NCBI RefSeq assembly: GCF_009846865.1
Contig: NZ_WUWN01000002.1
Span: forward strand, 1 to 64,000
Source of the DNA: Puerhibacterium puerhi
Lineage (GTDB): Bacteria > Actinomycetota > Actinomycetes > Actinomycetales > Cellulomonadaceae
Length of the DNA: 64,000 nucleotides
Direction: 5' to 3'
Positions 15,790 through 25,106 of this stretch are shown here, piece by piece; position 1 is the first letter of the stretch; each line of letters opens with the position of its first letter. Below the pieces are notes generated by a model. That model ran no database searches. It was not told where the DNA came from and saw only the letters and a list, made by a program, of their open reading frames with translations. Both the position numbers and the translations under genes were made by a program.

Positions 15790-16194
15790 ATGACGTCCAC
15801 CGTTGTCGAGGTGCTGGCGATGGCCGCCTGCGGCCTGCTGCTGCTCGGCGTGGCCTTCCAGCTGGCGCTCGCCGCCGGGGCGCCGTGGGGCGCGGCCGCC
15901 TACGGCGGCCGCGCGGCCCAGCCCGACGGGCGCCTGCCGGGCCGGTACCGGGCCGCCAGCCTCGCCGCCGCCGTGGTGCTCGTGGGCGCCGGCGTCCTGA
16001 TCCTGCTGCGCGGCGGCGTGCTCGGCTCCGCCGCGGACAGCGCGGCGCTGACCGTGGCCTGCTGGGTGCTCGCCGCGTTCTTCGCGGTGAACACCGTGGG
16101 CAACCTGGCCGGCACGCATCCCGTCGAGCGGTGGGGCATGGGGGCGCTGACCGCCTGCCTCACGGTGCTGTGCGTGCTGCTCGCGGTCGCGTGA
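15790..16194 (+). CDS. Hypothetical four-helix membrane protein
   Basis: 134 residues with four hydrophobic segments (about 8-28, 55-75, 82-105, 115-134) and a GNLAGTHPVERWGMG loop that looks conserved. The topology resembles small integral membrane proteins common in Actinobacteria; I recognise no family with certainty. ATG 15790 has GAGGGAG about 5 nt upstream, so this start is preferred to the GTG/ATG-like codons 17 residues earlier. It is a separate unit, 96 nt after the Tad locus. Confidence 0.65.
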   Translation: MTSTVVEVLAMAACGLLLLGVAFQLALAAGAPWGAAAYGGRAAQPDGRLPGRYRAASLAAAVVLVGAGVLILLRGGVLGSAADSAALTVACWVLAAFFAVNTVGNLAGTHPVERWGMGALTACLTVLCVLLAVA

Positions 16195-16226
16195 CGCGCA
16201 GGCGCCCGGCCGCCGCGGCCGTGGAG

Positions 16227-16232
16227 TAGCGT
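16227..16232 (+). promoter_or_regulatory. Leaderless -10 hexamer (TAGCGT)
   Basis: TAGCGT ends 7 nt before ATG 16240. It argues against the in-frame GTG 16231, which overlaps the hexamer. Confidence 0.5.
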
Positions 16233-16239
16233 GCGAGCC

Positions 16240-16746
16240 ATGTCCGCGCAGCGGCCCGGGGGAGAGGTGACGACGGCGTCCGGACGGTCCGACGCCGTCC
16301 GCCGTGGCACGCGCCGGGCGCTCCTGGCGTCGCTCGGCGTGGCGCTGGTGATCGCCGCCGAGGCAGTGGTGCGGGCCGGCGGCGAGGCCGACGTGCGGGC
16401 GGGCGGGGCGCTGGTCCTCGTCGGCTACTCGCTGCTGCTGTGGGCGCTCGTCCCCGCCGTCGTCACGCTCGTGGTGGCGCTCGCCGCGGCGCTCGCGGCG
16501 GACGTGGGGCTGCGCCCGTGGCCGGCGGCGGCGCTCGCCGGCCTGGCGACGGCCGCGTGGGTCGCCTGGAGCGTGGGGCTCCCGTCGAGCGCGCCGTACG
16601 GCGTCGTCCTCGGGCTCGGCGCCGCCGGCGCGGCCCGCGTGCTCACCACGCGCCGCACGCTGACCGCCCGGGTGGTCGGTGCGGCGGTCGTCGCCGTCGT
16701 GACCGCCGTCGTGACGCTCGGCGTCGCGCGGCTCCTCGGGCCCTAG
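16240..16746 (+). CDS. Hypothetical multi-helix membrane protein
   Basis: 168 residues with about five hydrophobic segments beginning at residue ~25 (ALLASLGVALVIAAEAVV), separated by very short loops. I recognise no domain. The start at ATG 16240 follows from a TAGCGT hexamer 7 nt upstream. It is a single gene, ending in a hairpin shared with the convergent GT-C-like gene. Amino-acid composition (Ala/Val/Leu) and third-position GC bias are those of a real gene. Confidence 0.6.
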   Translation: MSAQRPGGEVTTASGRSDAVRRGTRRALLASLGVALVIAAEAVVRAGGEADVRAGGALVLVGYSLLLWALVPAVVTLVVALAAALAADVGLRPWPAAALAGLATAAWVAWSVGLPSSAPYGVVLGLGAAGAARVLTTRRTLTARVVGAAVVAVVTAVVTLGVARLLGP

Positions 16747-16748
16747 CA

Positions 16749-16768
16749 GGAGCCCTCGCACGGGCTCC
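16749..16768. terminator. Bidirectional hairpin between convergent genes
   Basis: GGAGCCC (16749-16755) and GGGCTCC (16762-16768) with a 6-nt loop, centred in the 57-nt gap between two convergent genes. Confidence 0.6.
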
Positions 16769-16803
16769 CGGGTCTGGCGCCGGCCGGTCCTGGCGCGGCG
16801 CCG

Positions 16804-18276
16804 TCACGAGGGCGCCAGCGCGCCGGCCGGCCGGTCGTCCGCGGCCGGCGTGCCCACGGTCCGCGGCTGGTCCGGCCGCTCGCCCTGGCGCCCGCGCGGC
16901 CGCGCCACCACCAGGCCCAGGGCCAGCAGCAGCCCGGCCACCGTCATGCCGAACGCCCACCAGGCTCCCGCCGGGTACAGCTCGGCCTGCGGGCCCCGGA
17001 GGTCCCGCTGCAGCGTGACCTCGAGCTCCAGCCCGAGCAGCCACACCCGCACCAGCCCCCACAGCACGAGCGGCGCGCCGCGCAGCCACAGCAGCGGCAG
17101 CGCGACGAACGGCGCCAGGAACGGCACCATCGCGAAGAAGTAGCGGGCGAACGCGCTGCCCCCGCCGGCGTGGTGCAGCACCTGCATGGCGGCGATCCCG
17201 GCGCAGGCGGCCAGCACGGTGGCGAGCAGGAGCGCCCGGACGGCTCGCTGGTCGCGGCCGCGCACGAGCCGCACCACGGCCAGCGCCAGCCCGGCCACGA
17301 GCGGCAGCACGACGAGCAGCAGCGTCCACCACGGCCAGGGGGCGGCGAGCGCGTCCGGCAGCCGCGGGTAGGTGCCGATCGCCATCTGCTCGGACATCCG
17401 CGACCAGAACGCCGGGTCGGTCACCACCTCGAGCGGGGGGCGCGCCACCCGCCGCGTGTTCTCCGCCGCCCACTCCGGGTGGCCGCCGGCGAGGTTGCCG
17501 GTCAGCGCGCGGTTGCGCAGGTAGAACCAGCCCGAGGTCGCCAGGACCGCCGCGACCGCGGCCAGCGCCGTCGCCCACGCCGCGCGGGGCCGCAGGCGGC
17601 CGGGGAGGTGTCCCGCCACCACCAGGACGACGGCGAGGAGCGCGGCGATCGGCAGCAGCGAGAAGCGGGTGAGGCCGCACGCCGCGCAGGCCGCGACGAA
17701 CAGGACGGCGTCGCGGCGCCGGGCGTCGCCGAGCGCGAGCCGCAGCAGGGCGAGGAACGCCAGCGCGCTGAGCAGCGCGGCCGGGATGTCGGTGTACACG
17801 GCCCCGCCCAGGCGCACGAACAGCGCGGACAGGCCGACGACCACCGCCGACGCCAGACCCGCTCCGGGCACCCCCGGCAGCATCCGGGTGCCGATCGCCC
17901 GGACGGCGTAGAGCAGCGCGACCGACAGCGCCACCATCACCCCGCGTGCCGCCATGCCGGCCCCGTCGACGTGCCCGGCGTCGACGAGCGGTCCCACCAC
18001 CGGGGCGAGCAGCAGGTACACGAGCGGCGGGTGGTGCGACGCCCACTGCACCGGCGGGTGGAACCCGACGGCGTTCTGCAGCTCGAGCCCGCGCTCGAAC
18101 ACCGGCAGCCGGCCGTGCCACACCTGCAGGGCGTAGTCGACGTGGGCGGCCTCGTCGCCGCTGGAGTAGACCGGGGAGGCCAGCAGGTAGGCGAGCGGGC
18201 CGCCGATCCCGAGCAGCACGAGCGCCGCGTGCTCGAGCACGCGGCGGGCCCGGGGTCCTGCAGCGGCGGCCGTCAC
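16804..18276 (-). CDS. GT-C-fold polytopic membrane glycosyltransferase-like protein
   Basis: 490 residues and about 11-12 hydrophobic helices. The first periplasmic loop has VYSSGDEAAHVDYALQVW with an acidic pair plus His, and ASHHPPLVYLLLAP follows. This is the layout of GT-C enzymes (ArnT/PMT-like), which move sugars from polyprenyl carriers. The acceptor is unknown, and the loop motif is the main evidence. GTG 18276 is preferred because GGGAGG lies 8 nt upstream; in-frame alternatives are ATG 18282 (only 2-3 nt after that site) and GTG 18309. No partner glycosyltransferase is adjacent. Confidence 0.65.
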   Translation of the reverse strand: MTAAAAGPRARRVLEHAALVLLGIGGPLAYLLASPVYSSGDEAAHVDYALQVWHGRLPVFERGLELQNAVGFHPPVQWASHHPPLVYLLLAPVVGPLVDAGHVDGAGMAARGVMVALSVALLYAVRAIGTRMLPGVPGAGLASAVVVGLSALFVRLGGAVYTDIPAALLSALAFLALLRLALGDARRRDAVLFVAACAACGLTRFSLLPIAALLAVVLVVAGHLPGRLRPRAAWATALAAVAAVLATSGWFYLRNRALTGNLAGGHPEWAAENTRRVARPPLEVVTDPAFWSRMSEQMAIGTYPRLPDALAAPWPWWTLLLVVLPLVAGLALAVVRLVRGRDQRAVRALLLATVLAACAGIAAMQVLHHAGGGSAFARYFFAMVPFLAPFVALPLLWLRGAPLVLWGLVRVWLLGLELEVTLQRDLRGPQAELYPAGAWWAFGMTVAGLLLALGLVVARPRGRQGERPDQPRTVGTPAADDRPAGALAPS

Positions 18277-18458
18277 GGGCATACCCTCCCGACTCGCGCG
18301 GCGGCGCACAAGCCCCGGCCCGCGTGACCCGGCCGCGCGACCCCGCCACGCCGTGCCCCGCGTCGCCGCTGCGAGCGGCCGCCCGCCCGCCTAGCGTCGA
18401 GGGAGCACGGTGCCGCAGGCGCCGCACCACCGCCCCCGTGCGCCGAGGAGGCTGCACC

Positions 18459-19277
18459 ATGTCCCACGAGATCTCCGAGGAGCCGAACCGGATCGGCCTC
18501 GTCACCGGCGCGTCCCACGGCATCGGGCTCGAGCTCGCGCGCGAGCTGATCGAGCACGGCTTCGACGTCATCGTCACGGCGGAGGACGACGACCTCGCCG
18601 CCGCCGCGCAGGACCTGGCGCTCACCGGGGCGCGCGTCGACGCCGTGCAGGCCGACCTGCGCACCGAGGAGGGCCGGGCGAAGCTCGTCGAGGCCGTCCT
18701 GGCGGTCGGCCGCCCGGTCGACGTGCTCGCGCTCAACGCCGGCGTCGGCAACGTCGGGCCGTTCGTCGACACGCCCCTGGAGGACGACCTCGACGTCGTC
18801 GCGGTGAACGTCACCGCGACCGTGCACCTGGCCAAGCGGCTCGTGCCGCCGATGGCCGAGCGCGGCCAGGGGCACGTGCTCATCACCTCCTCCGTGGCGT
18901 CCGTCGTGCCCGGCCCGTACTACGCCACCTACGCCGCCTCGAAGGCGTTCGGGCTGTCCTTCGCCGAGGCGCTGCGCCACGAGCTCAAGAAGACCGGCGT
19001 CACGGTCACGGCGCTGCTTCCCGGCCCCACCGACACCGACTTCTTCTCCGGCGGCGAGCAGACCCGCACCCCCATGGGCAAGGGCCCCAAGGACGACGCC
19101 GCGAAGGTCGCGCGGGAGGCCTACAGCGCGATGATGAGCGGCAAGGACAAGGTCGTGGTCCACTCGGTGAAGGCCAAGGCGATGTCCGCGATGGGCGCCG
19201 TGCTGCCGCAGCGGGCCAAGACCGCGCTGCACGCGGTGGCCGCCAAGCCGGACGACGTCGAGCGCCCGGGCACCTGA
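18459..19277 (+). CDS. Short-chain dehydrogenase/reductase
   Basis: A 272-residue classical SDR. Cofactor motif GASHGIG (residues ~15-21), acidic stretch after strand 2 (TAEDDD, suggesting NAD(H) preference), NAGVG, catalytic Ser in ITSSVAS and YxxxK as YAASK, followed by PGPTDTDF. All catalytic residues are present. The family oxidises or reduces alcohols and ketones; the substrate is unknown. ATG 18459 has GAGGAG 8 nt upstream. It is a single gene, convergent with the SDR-helical fusion gene. Confidence 0.9.
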   Translation: MSHEISEEPNRIGLVTGASHGIGLELARELIEHGFDVIVTAEDDDLAAAAQDLALTGARVDAVQADLRTEEGRAKLVEAVLAVGRPVDVLALNAGVGNVGPFVDTPLEDDLDVVAVNVTATVHLAKRLVPPMAERGQGHVLITSSVASVVPGPYYATYAASKAFGLSFAEALRHELKKTGVTVTALLPGPTDTDFFSGGEQTRTPMGKGPKDDAAKVAREAYSAMMSGKDKVVVHSVKAKAMSAMGAVLPQRAKTALHAVAAKPDDVERPGT

Positions 19278-19316
19278 GCGCCGCCGGCCGCGCCCGCCCC
19301 GGGACCGGTGCACCAC

Positions 19317-20924
19317 CTAGCGCCCGTCGTCGGAGCCGAGCGGCCGCCCGACCCGGAACGCGCGGGCGCGCACGTAGGCGTGGAACCGGTCGAGCAGGTC
19401 GATCTGCCCCCGCGCGAGGGCGATGAGCTCGTCGAGCTGCCCCGGGTCCAGGCCGAGGTCGTCGGCGTGCTCGCGCAGGGTCTGGTAGCCGCCGATCTTG
19501 CCCAGCACGGCCGCGCGCATCAGCTCGGTCTCGAGCACCGCCGTCATCGGCGAGCGCTCCAGCAGGCGGCCGTTGAGCTTGAGCCGCCCGGCCCGCTCGC
19601 CCAGCCACGCGACCGCCTGCCGGTAGCGCCGGCGGGGCACCCCGAGCGCGTCGAGCAGGTCGCGGTAGAGCTCGCGCTCGGCGCGCAGCTGCTCGGTGAC
19701 CTCGGCCAGCTCCGCGTGGAACGGCGTGTCCGCGTAGCTGCGCGTCATGAGCTCCATGCGCTCGAGGCCGGCCGTCGCGCCGGTGAAGTGATCGGAGAGG
19801 TACAGGCCCAGCAGGTAGCGGTCCAGCGACTCCGGGATGCCCACCTCGCCGCGGCGGCGCAGCGGCATCACCGCGTGGCCGGCCGGGCGCGGCGTGGCCG
19901 GCCGCAGGGTGGACGAGCGCAGCCCCTGGCCGACGGCGATGCCGTCGAGCAGCTCCTCGACCGCCTCGGCGGCCGTGTGCCGCGGTGCCCAGCCCAGCTC
20001 GGTGCGCAGCCGCGTGGTGTCCAGCACCGGCACCCGCATCGCCAGGTCCACCCAGCCGGGGTCGGCGCGCACCACCCGCGCCTGGTAGGCGACGGCGACG
20101 GCGGCGCGCACGGCCGGCGGCGGCACCTCCACCACGCGGCCGTGGTCGACGACCCGGGCGAGGTCCGCGCCGCGCAGCACGTCGTCGGCCGCGACGTTGA
20201 ACGCGCCGCGCGCCCGCTCCACGATCACCCGCCGGTAGGCGTCGGCGACGTCGTCGGCGTGCGCGGCCTGCAGGCGCAGGCCGGCGGGCAGCGGCAGCGC
20301 CGGCAGCCGGCCGTGGCGCAGCAGCCGCACCGGCACGACCGGCCCGACGAAGTACCGCACGATCGACTGGGCGGCGTCCGCCTGGAACACCAGCGCCGGC
20401 CGGATCCGCGCCACGGCCACCTCCGGGTGCGCGGCCTCCAGCTCGTCCAGCACCCGCTCCTGCGCCGCCTTGTCGACGCTGTAGTGCGACGTCGGGATGC
20501 CGTCGGTGGGCCAGTCCTCGCCGCGCGGGGTGTCGTCGTCGACGGGGGAGTAGGCCCCCACCGAGGAGGCCGCCACCAGCTGCGGCACGCCCGCGCGCAC
20601 CACGGCCTCGGCCACCCGCCGGGTGCCCTCGACGTTGGTGCGCCGCAGCAGCTCCCGCTCCCGGTTCGGCTGGATCAGCCAGGCGAGGTCGACCACGGCG
20701 TCGGCGCCGCGGAAGGCCTCCGCGAGGCGCCGGACGACCGCCTCGTCAGCGTCCTCGACGGCGACGTCCACGGGGGCCCACTCGGCGTGCCGGTACGGGT
20801 CGGCGGTGCGGTCCGGCAGCCGCCGGGCGATCCCCAGCACGGACGTGACCCGCGGCTCGTCGAGCAGCGCGCGCAGCACCGCGGTCCCGACGTTCCCGGT
20901 GGCTCCGACGATGACGACGCGCAT
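19317..20924 (-). CDS. Extended NAD-dependent epimerase/dehydratase fused to a C-terminal all-helical domain
   Basis: 535 residues. Residues 1-~330 are an extended SDR: GATGNVG (7-13), [14 protein letters not shown] (148-152, Tyr and Lys) and RIRPALVF. After a linker (~330-355) residues ~360-535 form a mostly helical domain rich in Leu, Arg and Glu ([24 protein letters not shown], then [23 protein letters not shown]-like helices). Its four-helix, ferritin-like appearance is an inference from spacing; no metal ligands are certain. The frame is continuous, so the fusion is not a frameshift product. ATG 20924 is preferred over GTG 20930. It is a single gene, divergent from the ankyrin gene across a 12-bp repeat. 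Confidence 0.8.
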   Translation of the reverse strand: MRVVIVGATGNVGTAVLRALLDEPRVTSVLGIARRLPDRTADPYRHAEWAPVDVAVEDADEAVVRRLAEAFRGADAVVDLAWLIQPNRERELLRRTNVEGTRRVAEAVVRAGVPQLVAASSVGAYSPVDDDTPRGEDWPTDGIPTSHYSVDKAAQERVLDELEAAHPEVAVARIRPALVFQADAAQSIVRYFVGPVVPVRLLRHGRLPALPLPAGLRLQAAHADDVADAYRRVIVERARGAFNVAADDVLRGADLARVVDHGRVVEVPPPAVRAAVAVAYQARVVRADPGWVDLAMRVPVLDTTRLRTELGWAPRHTAAEAVEELLDGIAVGQGLRSSTLRPATPRPAGHAVMPLRRRGEVGIPESLDRYLLGLYLSDHFTGATAGLERMELMTRSYADTPFHAELAEVTEQLRAERELYRDLLDALGVPRRRYRQAVAWLGERAGRLKLNGRLLERSPMTAVLETELMRAAVLGKIGGYQTLREHADDLGLDPGQLDELIALARGQIDLLDRFHAYVRARAFRVGRPLGSDDGR

Positions 20925-20971
20925 GGACACACGGTGGCACCGGTGCCACGGTCACGCACCCGATCCCAGGT

Positions 20972-21019
20972 CAGGGCGTCGGGCAGGGCGTCGGGCAGGG
21001 CGTCGGTCAGGGCGTCGCG
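20972..21019. repeat. 12-bp tandem repeat, 4 units
   Basis: Unit CAGGGCGTCGGG at 20972-20983 and 20984-20995, then two variants at 20996-21007 and 21008-21019. It lies between the divergent SDR-fusion and ankyrin genes, 24 nt upstream of the ankyrin -10 hexamer. Confidence 0.85.
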
Positions 21020-21042
21020 CGGCCGGCGACCGCCCGCGCGGG

Positions 21043-21048
21043 TAGGTT
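21043..21048 (+). promoter_or_regulatory. Leaderless -10 hexamer (TAGGTT) for the ankyrin gene
   Basis: TAGGTT ends 6 nt before ATG 21055, with no Shine-Dalgarno sequence. Confidence 0.55.
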
Positions 21049-21054
21049 CGACCC

Positions 21055-21477
21055 ATGAGCGACGCCACGACCCCCGAGCCGGGCGGGGAGCCGGGCACCG
21101 AGCCGGCCGCCGCGCAGCCCGACAAGCTCCCGGTGGACCTGGACCAGATGTTCGACCTTGCCCGCGCCGGGGCGGACCTGCTGCTGGAGTTCGTCGACGC
21201 CGGCGTCGACCCGGACCTCGCCGACGCGTCCGGCAACTCGCTGCTCATGCTCGCCGCCTACCACGGGCACGCCGCGCTGGTCACGGGCCTGGCGCAGCGG
21301 GGCGCCGACGTCGACCGGCTCAACGCCCGCGGCCAGTCGCCGCTGGCCGGCGCGGTGTTCAAGCGGGCCGACGACGTGGTGGCGGCGCTGCTCGCGGCCG
21401 GCGCCGACCCGGACGCCGGCGCCCCGAGCGCCCGCGCCACCGCGCAGATGTTCGGCACCGAGCTGCCGGGGGCCTGA
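21055..21477 (+). CDS. Ankyrin-repeat protein
   Basis: 140 residues. After a ~25-residue acidic lead there are about three ankyrin repeats: [30 protein letters not shown], then a repeat with [23 protein letters not shown], and a last one with [19 protein letters not shown]. Ankyrin repeats mediate protein-protein contacts. Small cytoplasmic versions like this are widespread in Actinobacteria, with no fixed function. It is leaderless from a TAGGTT hexamer. prfB follows 44 nt later with its own hexamer. Confidence 0.88.
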   Translation: MSDATTPEPGGEPGTEPAAAQPDKLPVDLDQMFDLARAGADLLLEFVDAGVDPDLADASGNSLLMLAAYHGHAALVTGLAQRGADVDRLNARGQSPLAGAVFKRADDVVAALLAAGADPDAGAPSARATAQMFGTELPGA

Positions 21478-21507
21478 GCCCGGGTCGGCCGGTGCCCGCG
21501 CGGCCGG

Positions 21508-21513
21508 TAACCT
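21508..21513 (+). promoter_or_regulatory. -10 hexamer (TAACCT) for prfB
   Basis: TAACCT ends 8 nt before GTG 21522, giving a leaderless or near-leaderless mRNA. Confidence 0.5.
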
Positions 21514-21521
21514 TGAGGACC

Positions 21522-22637
21522 GTGGCCACCATCGACTTCCCCGCAGAGATCCGCGCGCTGCGCTCCACCCTCGAGTCCATCGAGGCCGTGAGCGACCCGG
21601 AGGCGCTGCGGAAGAAGGTCGCGGAGCTCTCCGAGGCCGCCTCGGCGCCGGACCTCTGGGACGACCCGGAGCAGGCGCAGAAGGTCACCTCGCAGCTGTC
21701 GGCCACCCAGGCCGAGCTCGACCGCGTCAAGAACCTCGCCCAGCGCATCGCCGACGTCGAGACGCTCGTCGAGATGGGCCAGGAGATGGGCGACGACGAG
21801 ACGCTCACCGAGGCCGAGACCGAGGTGCACGCGATCCGCAAGGACCTCGACGCGCTGGAGATCCGCACGCTGCTGGCGGGGGAGTACGACGCCCGCGAGG
21901 CCGTCGTGACCATCCGCGCCGGCGCCGGCGGCGTCGACGCCGCGGACTTCGCCGAGATGCTCATGCGCATGTACCTGCGCTGGGCCGAGCGCCACGGCTA
22001 CCCGACCAAGGTCATGGACACCTCCTACGCCGAGGAGGCCGGCCTGAAGTCGGCGACGTTCGAGGTCAACGCCCCCTACGCGTTCGGCAACCTGTCGGTG
22101 GAGGCCGGCACGCACCGCCTCGTGCGCATCTCGCCGTTCGACAACCAGGGCCGCCGCCAGACGTCGTTCGCCGCCGTCGAGGTGATCCCGCTGATCGAGC
22201 AGACGGACTCCATCGAGATCCCCGAGTCGGAGATCAAGGTCGACGTGTTCCGCTCCTCGGGCCCGGGCGGGCAGTCCGTGAACACCACGGACTCCGCGGT
22301 GCGCATGACGCACCTGCCCACCGGCATCGTGGTGTCGATGCAGAACGAGAAGTCGCAGATCCAGAACCGGGCCGCCGCGCTGCGCGTGCTGCAGTCGCGC
22401 CTGCTGCTGGTGCGCCAGCAGGAGGAGGCGGCCAAGAAGAAGGAGCTCGCCGGCGACATCAAGGCGAGCTGGGGCGACCAGATGCGCTCCTACGTGCTCC
22501 AGCCGTACCAGATGGTCAAGGACCTGCGCACCGAGCACGAGTCCGGCAACCCGTCGGCGGTGTTCGACGGCGCCATCGACGACTTCATCGAGGCCGGCAT
22601 CCGCTGGCGCCGCGCGGCGCAGGCCGCGGAGGCCTGA
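21522..22637 (+). CDS. prfB: Peptide chain release factor 2
   Basis: 371 residues, normal for RF2. Domain order: helical domain 1 (~1-110), then the stop-codon recognition domain with the tripeptide SPF at 204-206 (specific for UGA/UAA), and the catalytic GGQ loop at 249-251 (SGPGGQSVN). The C-terminal [15 protein letters not shown] is typical. The reading frame is continuous from GTG 21522, so there is no programmed +1 frameshift as in E. coli prfB. It starts the conserved order prfB-ftsE-ftsX-smpB, and a long hairpin follows it. Confidence 0.97.
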   Translation: MATIDFPAEIRALRSTLESIEAVSDPEALRKKVAELSEAASAPDLWDDPEQAQKVTSQLSATQAELDRVKNLAQRIADVETLVEMGQEMGDDETLTEAETEVHAIRKDLDALEIRTLLAGEYDAREAVVTIRAGAGGVDAADFAEMLMRMYLRWAERHGYPTKVMDTSYAEEAGLKSATFEVNAPYAFGNLSVEAGTHRLVRISPFDNQGRRQTSFAAVEVIPLIEQTDSIEIPESEIKVDVFRSSGPGGQSVNTTDSAVRMTHLPTGIVVSMQNEKSQIQNRAAALRVLQSRLLLVRQQEEAAKKKELAGDIKASWGDQMRSYVLQPYQMVKDLRTEHESGNPSAVFDGAIDDFIEAGIRWRRAAQAAEA

Positions 22638-22663
22638 GCCGGCGACCGCACCCACCGCCCGAC

Positions 22664-22704
22664 GCACGCGCCGGCGGCCCCGCCCGGGCCGCCGGCGCGT
22701 GCGC
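22664..22704 (+). terminator. prfB terminator hairpin, 17-bp stem
   Basis: 22664-22680 pairs perfectly with 22688-22704 around a 7-nt loop, 26 nt after the prfB stop. There is no T-run, as is usual in high-GC Actinobacteria. It separates prfB from ftsE; the rest of this 251-nt gap shows no clear hexamer. Confidence 0.75.
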
Positions 22705-22888
22705 GTTCCCGGGCCCGGCGCGCCGTCGCCCGGCCCGGTCGGTCCTCCGGGGCGACGGTTCGCGGGGGCACTGAGCGTTGCGCCACACCCGGCGTGTCGG
22801 CCCGCAGGCGCGCCGAGGGGCGTGCGAGCCTCGTGCGGGGCCGCTGCGGCGTGCCCTGGAACTGTCCCCGAGCACGGGAGCACGCGCC

Positions 22889-24190
<1,302 letters not shown>

Positions 24191-24193
24191 GGC

Positions 24194-25105
24194 GTGCGTT
24201 TCCAGTTCGTGCTCGCCGAGGTCGGCCACGGCCTGCGGCGGAACCTGTCGATGGTCGTCTCCGTGGTGTTGGTGACCTTCGTGTCGCTGGCGTTCGTGGG
24301 CGCCGCCGCGCTCCTGCAGATGCAGGTCGACAAGCTCAAGGACAAGTGGTACGACCTCGTCGAGGTCTCCGTGTTCCTGTGCCCTACCGGCTCGACCATG
24401 CCCACCTGCGCCGCCGGCGAGGCCACCCAGGACCAGATCGACGAGATCGAGTCGGTGATCCAGGGCGAGCTCGGCTCCGAGGTCTCCCGGTCCTACTTCG
24501 AGACCAAGGCCGAGGCGTTCGAGGCGTTCCAGGAGCGCTACCCGGACGGCTACCAGGGCACCCAGCTCACCGAGGACGACATGCAGGCGTCGTTCCGGCT
24601 CAAGCTCACCGACCCGGAGAACTTCCAGGTGGTCTCGGACGTGCTGTCGGGCCGCGAGGGCGTCGAGGTGGTCGAGGACCAGCGCGCGGTGTTCGAGCCG
24701 CTGTTCCTGGCGCTCAACCGCGCGTCGCTGTGCGCCGCCGGCCTCGCCGTCGTGATGCTCCTGGCCGCCGTCCTGCTCATCACGACGACGATCCGGCTGT
24801 CGGCGGTGTCGCGGCAGCGCGAGACGGGCATCATGCGGCTCGTCGGCGCCTCCAACCTGTTCGTGCAGCTGCCGTTCATGCTCGAGGGGGCCATCGCCGC
24901 GGTGGTGGGCTCGGTGCTCGCCGTGGGCGGGCTGTGGCTGGGCGTGCGCTACCTCGTGACGGACTGGCTGGAGCAGTCCGTCGACTGGGTCGCGTACGTC
25001 GGCACCGCCGACGTGCTGGCGGTCGCGCCGCTCCTGGTGGGGATCGCCGTGCTGCTCGCCGTGGTGTCGTCGGTCGTCACGCTGAACCGCTACACGAGGG
25101 TGTGA
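24194..25105 (+). CDS. ftsX: Cell division permease-like protein FtsX
   Basis: 303 residues. TM1 (~18-42) is followed by an extracellular loop of ~125 residues that contains two Cys (VFLCPTGSTMPTC), a possible disulfide, and is the expected docking site for the partner hydrolase. TM2-TM4 form the FtsX/MacB permease domain with TGIMRLVGAS. The GTG start is 3 nt after the ftsE stop; the M23 gene begins 1 nt after its stop. The three genes therefore form one translational unit. Confidence 0.95.
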   Translation: MRFQFVLAEVGHGLRRNLSMVVSVVLVTFVSLAFVGAAALLQMQVDKLKDKWYDLVEVSVFLCPTGSTMPTCAAGEATQDQIDEIESVIQGELGSEVSRSYFETKAEAFEAFQERYPDGYQGTQLTEDDMQASFRLKLTDPENFQVVSDVLSGREGVEVVEDQRAVFEPLFLALNRASLCAAGLAVVMLLAAVLLITTTIRLSAVSRQRETGIMRLVGASNLFVQLPFMLEGAIAAVVGSVLAVGGLWLGVRYLVTDWLEQSVDWVAYVGTADVLAVAPLLVGIAVLLAVVSSVVTLNRYTRV

Positions 25106-25106
25106 G

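Noticed and set aside
21522-21620. Programmed frameshift in prfB
   Set aside because: The frame is uninterrupted from GTG 21522 to the stop, with no early in-frame TGA.
19308-22637. 1109-residue open frame ending in prfB
   Set aside because: The part before 21522 is antisense or out of frame to real genes, an effect of very high GC. The prfB start is fixed by homology and a hexamer.
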